Made by a program: the position numbers and the translations under genes
Notes under the pieces: generated by a model
Seen by the model: the letters and a program-made list of their open reading frames with translations, nothing else
Databases searched by the model: none
What the model was told of the DNA's origin: nothing
Source: an uncultured Chitinophagaceae bacterium
GTDB taxonomy: Bacteria > Bacteroidota > Bacteroidia > Chitinophagales > Chitinophagaceae
Assembly: GCA_937873715.1 (NCBI GenBank)
Contig: CALMYJ010000004.1
Location: 76,722 to 140,721 of the forward strand
Reading direction: 5' to 3'
Length of the DNA: 64,000 nucleotides
Shown here: one piece after another, positions 62,721 to 64,000 of the stretch
Position numbering within the stretch: the stretch's first letter is position 1
Layout: every line of letters starts with the position of its first letter

Positions 62721-64000
62721 TTACATTCTGCCGGTTTTTATTTCATCTACTACGTTGGGATCAAGCAGGGTGCTGGTATCGCCAAGGTTGCCGGTTTCAC
62801 CTTCTGCGATCTTTCTTAAGATGCGGCGCATGATTTTTCCGCTTCTTGTTTTGGGCAGGCCGGATACAAACTGAATTTTATCCGGTTTGGCAATCGGGCC
62901 AATTACCCTTGTAACGGTTTGCAGAATATCTTTTCTTCGCATGTCTTCATCGCCATGATGGCCGCTGTAAATAACGTAGGCGTATATGCCCTGTCCTTTT
63001 ACATCATGCGGATAGCCTACCACGGCGCTTTCCACCACGCCGGCATGCATATTAATAGCGTTTTCCACTTCGGCTGTTCCAATACGGTGTCCGCTTACAT
63101 TTAACACATCATCTACACGGCCGGTAATGCGGTAAAAACCTTCATCATCTTTCAAGGCACCATCGCCGGTAAAATATAAATTTTCGTAAGTGGCAAAATA
63201 ATTGGTGCGGCAGCGTTCATGGTCGCCATAAGTTGTTCTTAAAATAGATGGCCAGGGGGCTTTAATGCACAGGTTGCCTTTTAATACTCCCTGTTCATCT
63301 TTTTGGGTTACTTCTTTCCCGTTTTCATCTACCAATACAGGTTGCACACCCGGTAGGGGTAATGTGGCCCAGCCTGGTTTGGCAGGAGTAATGCCGGCTA
63401 AATTAGAAATTAGTACACCGCCAGTTTCTGTTTGCCACCAGGTATCTACGATGGGGCATTGCTTTTTGCCGATATGCTCATCATACCAGTGCCAGGCTTC
63501 TTCGTTGATGGGCTCGCCTACGGTGCCGAGTATTTTTAAAGAGGATAAATCTTTGCCTTTTAACGGCTCTAAGCCAAAGCTCATCAAACTCCTGATTGCA
63601 GTTGGCGCCGTGTATAAAATATCCACTTTATGTTTATCCACTATATCCCAAAACCTGCCTGCATCGGGCCAGGTGGGTATGCCTTCAAACATCAGGGAAG
63701 TGGCACCGGCGCTCAATGGACCATATACGATATAACTGTGACCGGTTATCCAGCCGATATCTGCGGTGCAAAAATGTACCTGCCCCGGCTGGTATTGAAA
63801 TACGTTTACAAAAGTATAGTTGGTCCACACCATATAGCCGCCGCAGGTATGCACTACTCCTTTAGGCTTACCGGTGCTGCCCGAAGTGTATAAGATGAAT
63901 AAAGGGTCTTCGGCATCCATTGCTTCAGCATCAAATTTTACCACGCCGTCTTTTTCCACCTGCTGTTCGGCATATTCCATTTCATCTTCCCACCACAAAT
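62721..64000 (-). CDS. acs: Acetyl-CoA synthetase, C-terminal two thirds
   Basis: Partial; the 5' end lies beyond the right edge. About 426 residues are visible. Motifs: [12 protein letters not shown] (ATP/P-loop-like), [17 protein letters not shown] and [13 protein letters not shown], and the C-terminal [10 protein letters not shown] whose second Lys is the acetylation-controlled catalytic residue. It makes acetyl-CoA from acetate and ATP through acetyl-AMP. The frame is open to the window edge. Confidence 0.96.
   Translation of the reverse strand, partial: LWWEDEMEYAEQQVEKDGVVKFDAEAMDAEDPLFILYTSGSTGKPKGVVHTCGGYMVWTNYTFVNVFQYQPGQVHFCTADIGWITGHSYIVYGPLSAGATSLMFEGIPTWPDAGRFWDIVDKHKVDILYTAPTAIRSLMSFGLEPLKGKDLSSLKILGTVGEPINEEAWHWYDEHIGKKQCPIVDTWWQTETGGVLISNLAGITPAKPGWATLPLPGVQPVLVDENGKEVTQKDEQGVLKGNLCIKAPWPSILRTTYGDHERCRTNYFATYENLYFTGDGALKDDEGFYRITGRVDDVLNVSGHRIGTAEVENAINMHAGVVESAVVGYPHDVKGQGIYAYVIYSGHHGDEDMRRKDILQTVTRVIGPIAKPDKIQFVSGLPKTRSGKIMRRILRKIAEGETGNLGDTSTLLDPNVVDEIKTGRM

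Noticed and set aside
62569..62874. 101-codon plus-strand ORF at the acs end
   Set aside because: Overlaps the acs 3' end in antisense and has no start or domain support.
1..64000. CRISPR arrays, tRNA/rRNA genes, insertion sequences
   Set aside because: Looked for repeated spacers, clover-leaf candidates and transposase motifs by eye in the gene-free gaps; none was convincing.

Overview
The window is chromosomal DNA from a member of the Bacteroidota, most likely the family Chitinophagaceae. Family-level placement is inferred; phylum-level placement is well supported. Supporting signs are a SusC/SusD-type starch utilisation locus, the gliding lipoprotein GldH, a fused LpxC-FabZ, a fused alpha/beta E1 of a 2-oxoacid dehydrogenase, MqnC of the futalosine menaquinone route, and recurrent TAnnTTTG promoter elements just upstream of start codons. 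GC content is moderate and genes are densely packed on both strands. I saw no rRNA, tRNA, CRISPR array, insertion sequence or prophage.

Layout. 1-217 is the 5' end of ligA (minus). 351-11223 is a polysaccharide utilisation locus: a secreted GH13 amylase, a Nudix-fold transcription regulator with a degenerate Nudix box, SusC, SusD, and SusE/SusF-like starch-binding lipoproteins, ending at a strong terminator. Two copies of a 17-nt palindrome (TGTGT-N7-ACACA) sit in front of the amylase and in front of susC, each next to or overlapping a plausible promoter, which suggests a local regulator-operator circuit. 11380-13886 is an MBOAT/SGNH-like O-acetylation pair. 14162-18939 carries tatC, an FkbM methyltransferase, rpiB, an M28 peptidase and an Lrp-type regulator. 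19006-28442 is a minus-strand series: fused E1, S41 peptidase, M20 amidohydrolase, a small membrane protein, an M16 active/inactive peptidase pair and an aspartyl protease with a PDZ domain. 28504-31567 has mqnC, a small basic ORF, korB and an AhpD-like protein. 31675-34702 is lipid A synthesis (lpxC-fabZ, lpxA) plus an ABC ATPase.

34709-37626 holds a GH3 glycosidase followed by a serine beta-lactamase-like domain. The coding signal crosses from one frame to the other at a nine-base homopolymer, so this looks like one fusion gene split by a frameshift or read by slippage. 38078-46545 has mutL, dacB, an arginase-family enzyme with substituted metal ligands, pheS, a hydroxyacyl-CoA dehydrogenase, an epimerase and an lpxD-like gene. 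46546-47092 has no gene but contains repeats, hairpins and an isolated terminator. 47093-50954 has a pseudouridine synthase, yicC, gldH and a two-component system. 50962-57240 includes batD, an SDR, yjjG, a tiny secreted Cys/Lys-rich peptide, psd, cdsA and a CPBP protease. 57420-58460 is dusB. 58519-62389 is a three-gene minus-strand cluster of two vanadium-haloperoxidase-like lipoproteins around an outer-membrane barrel. 62721-64000 is the 3' part of acs.

Most genes are housekeeping or envelope functions. The less ordinary parts are the Nudix regulator with its paired palindromes, the GH3/beta-lactamase homopolymer split, the haloperoxidase-like cluster, and the orphan terminator region near 46.9 kb. 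Many genes start at TTG or GTG, and several ATG choices were moved downstream on the basis of signal peptides, promoters or known family N-termini.
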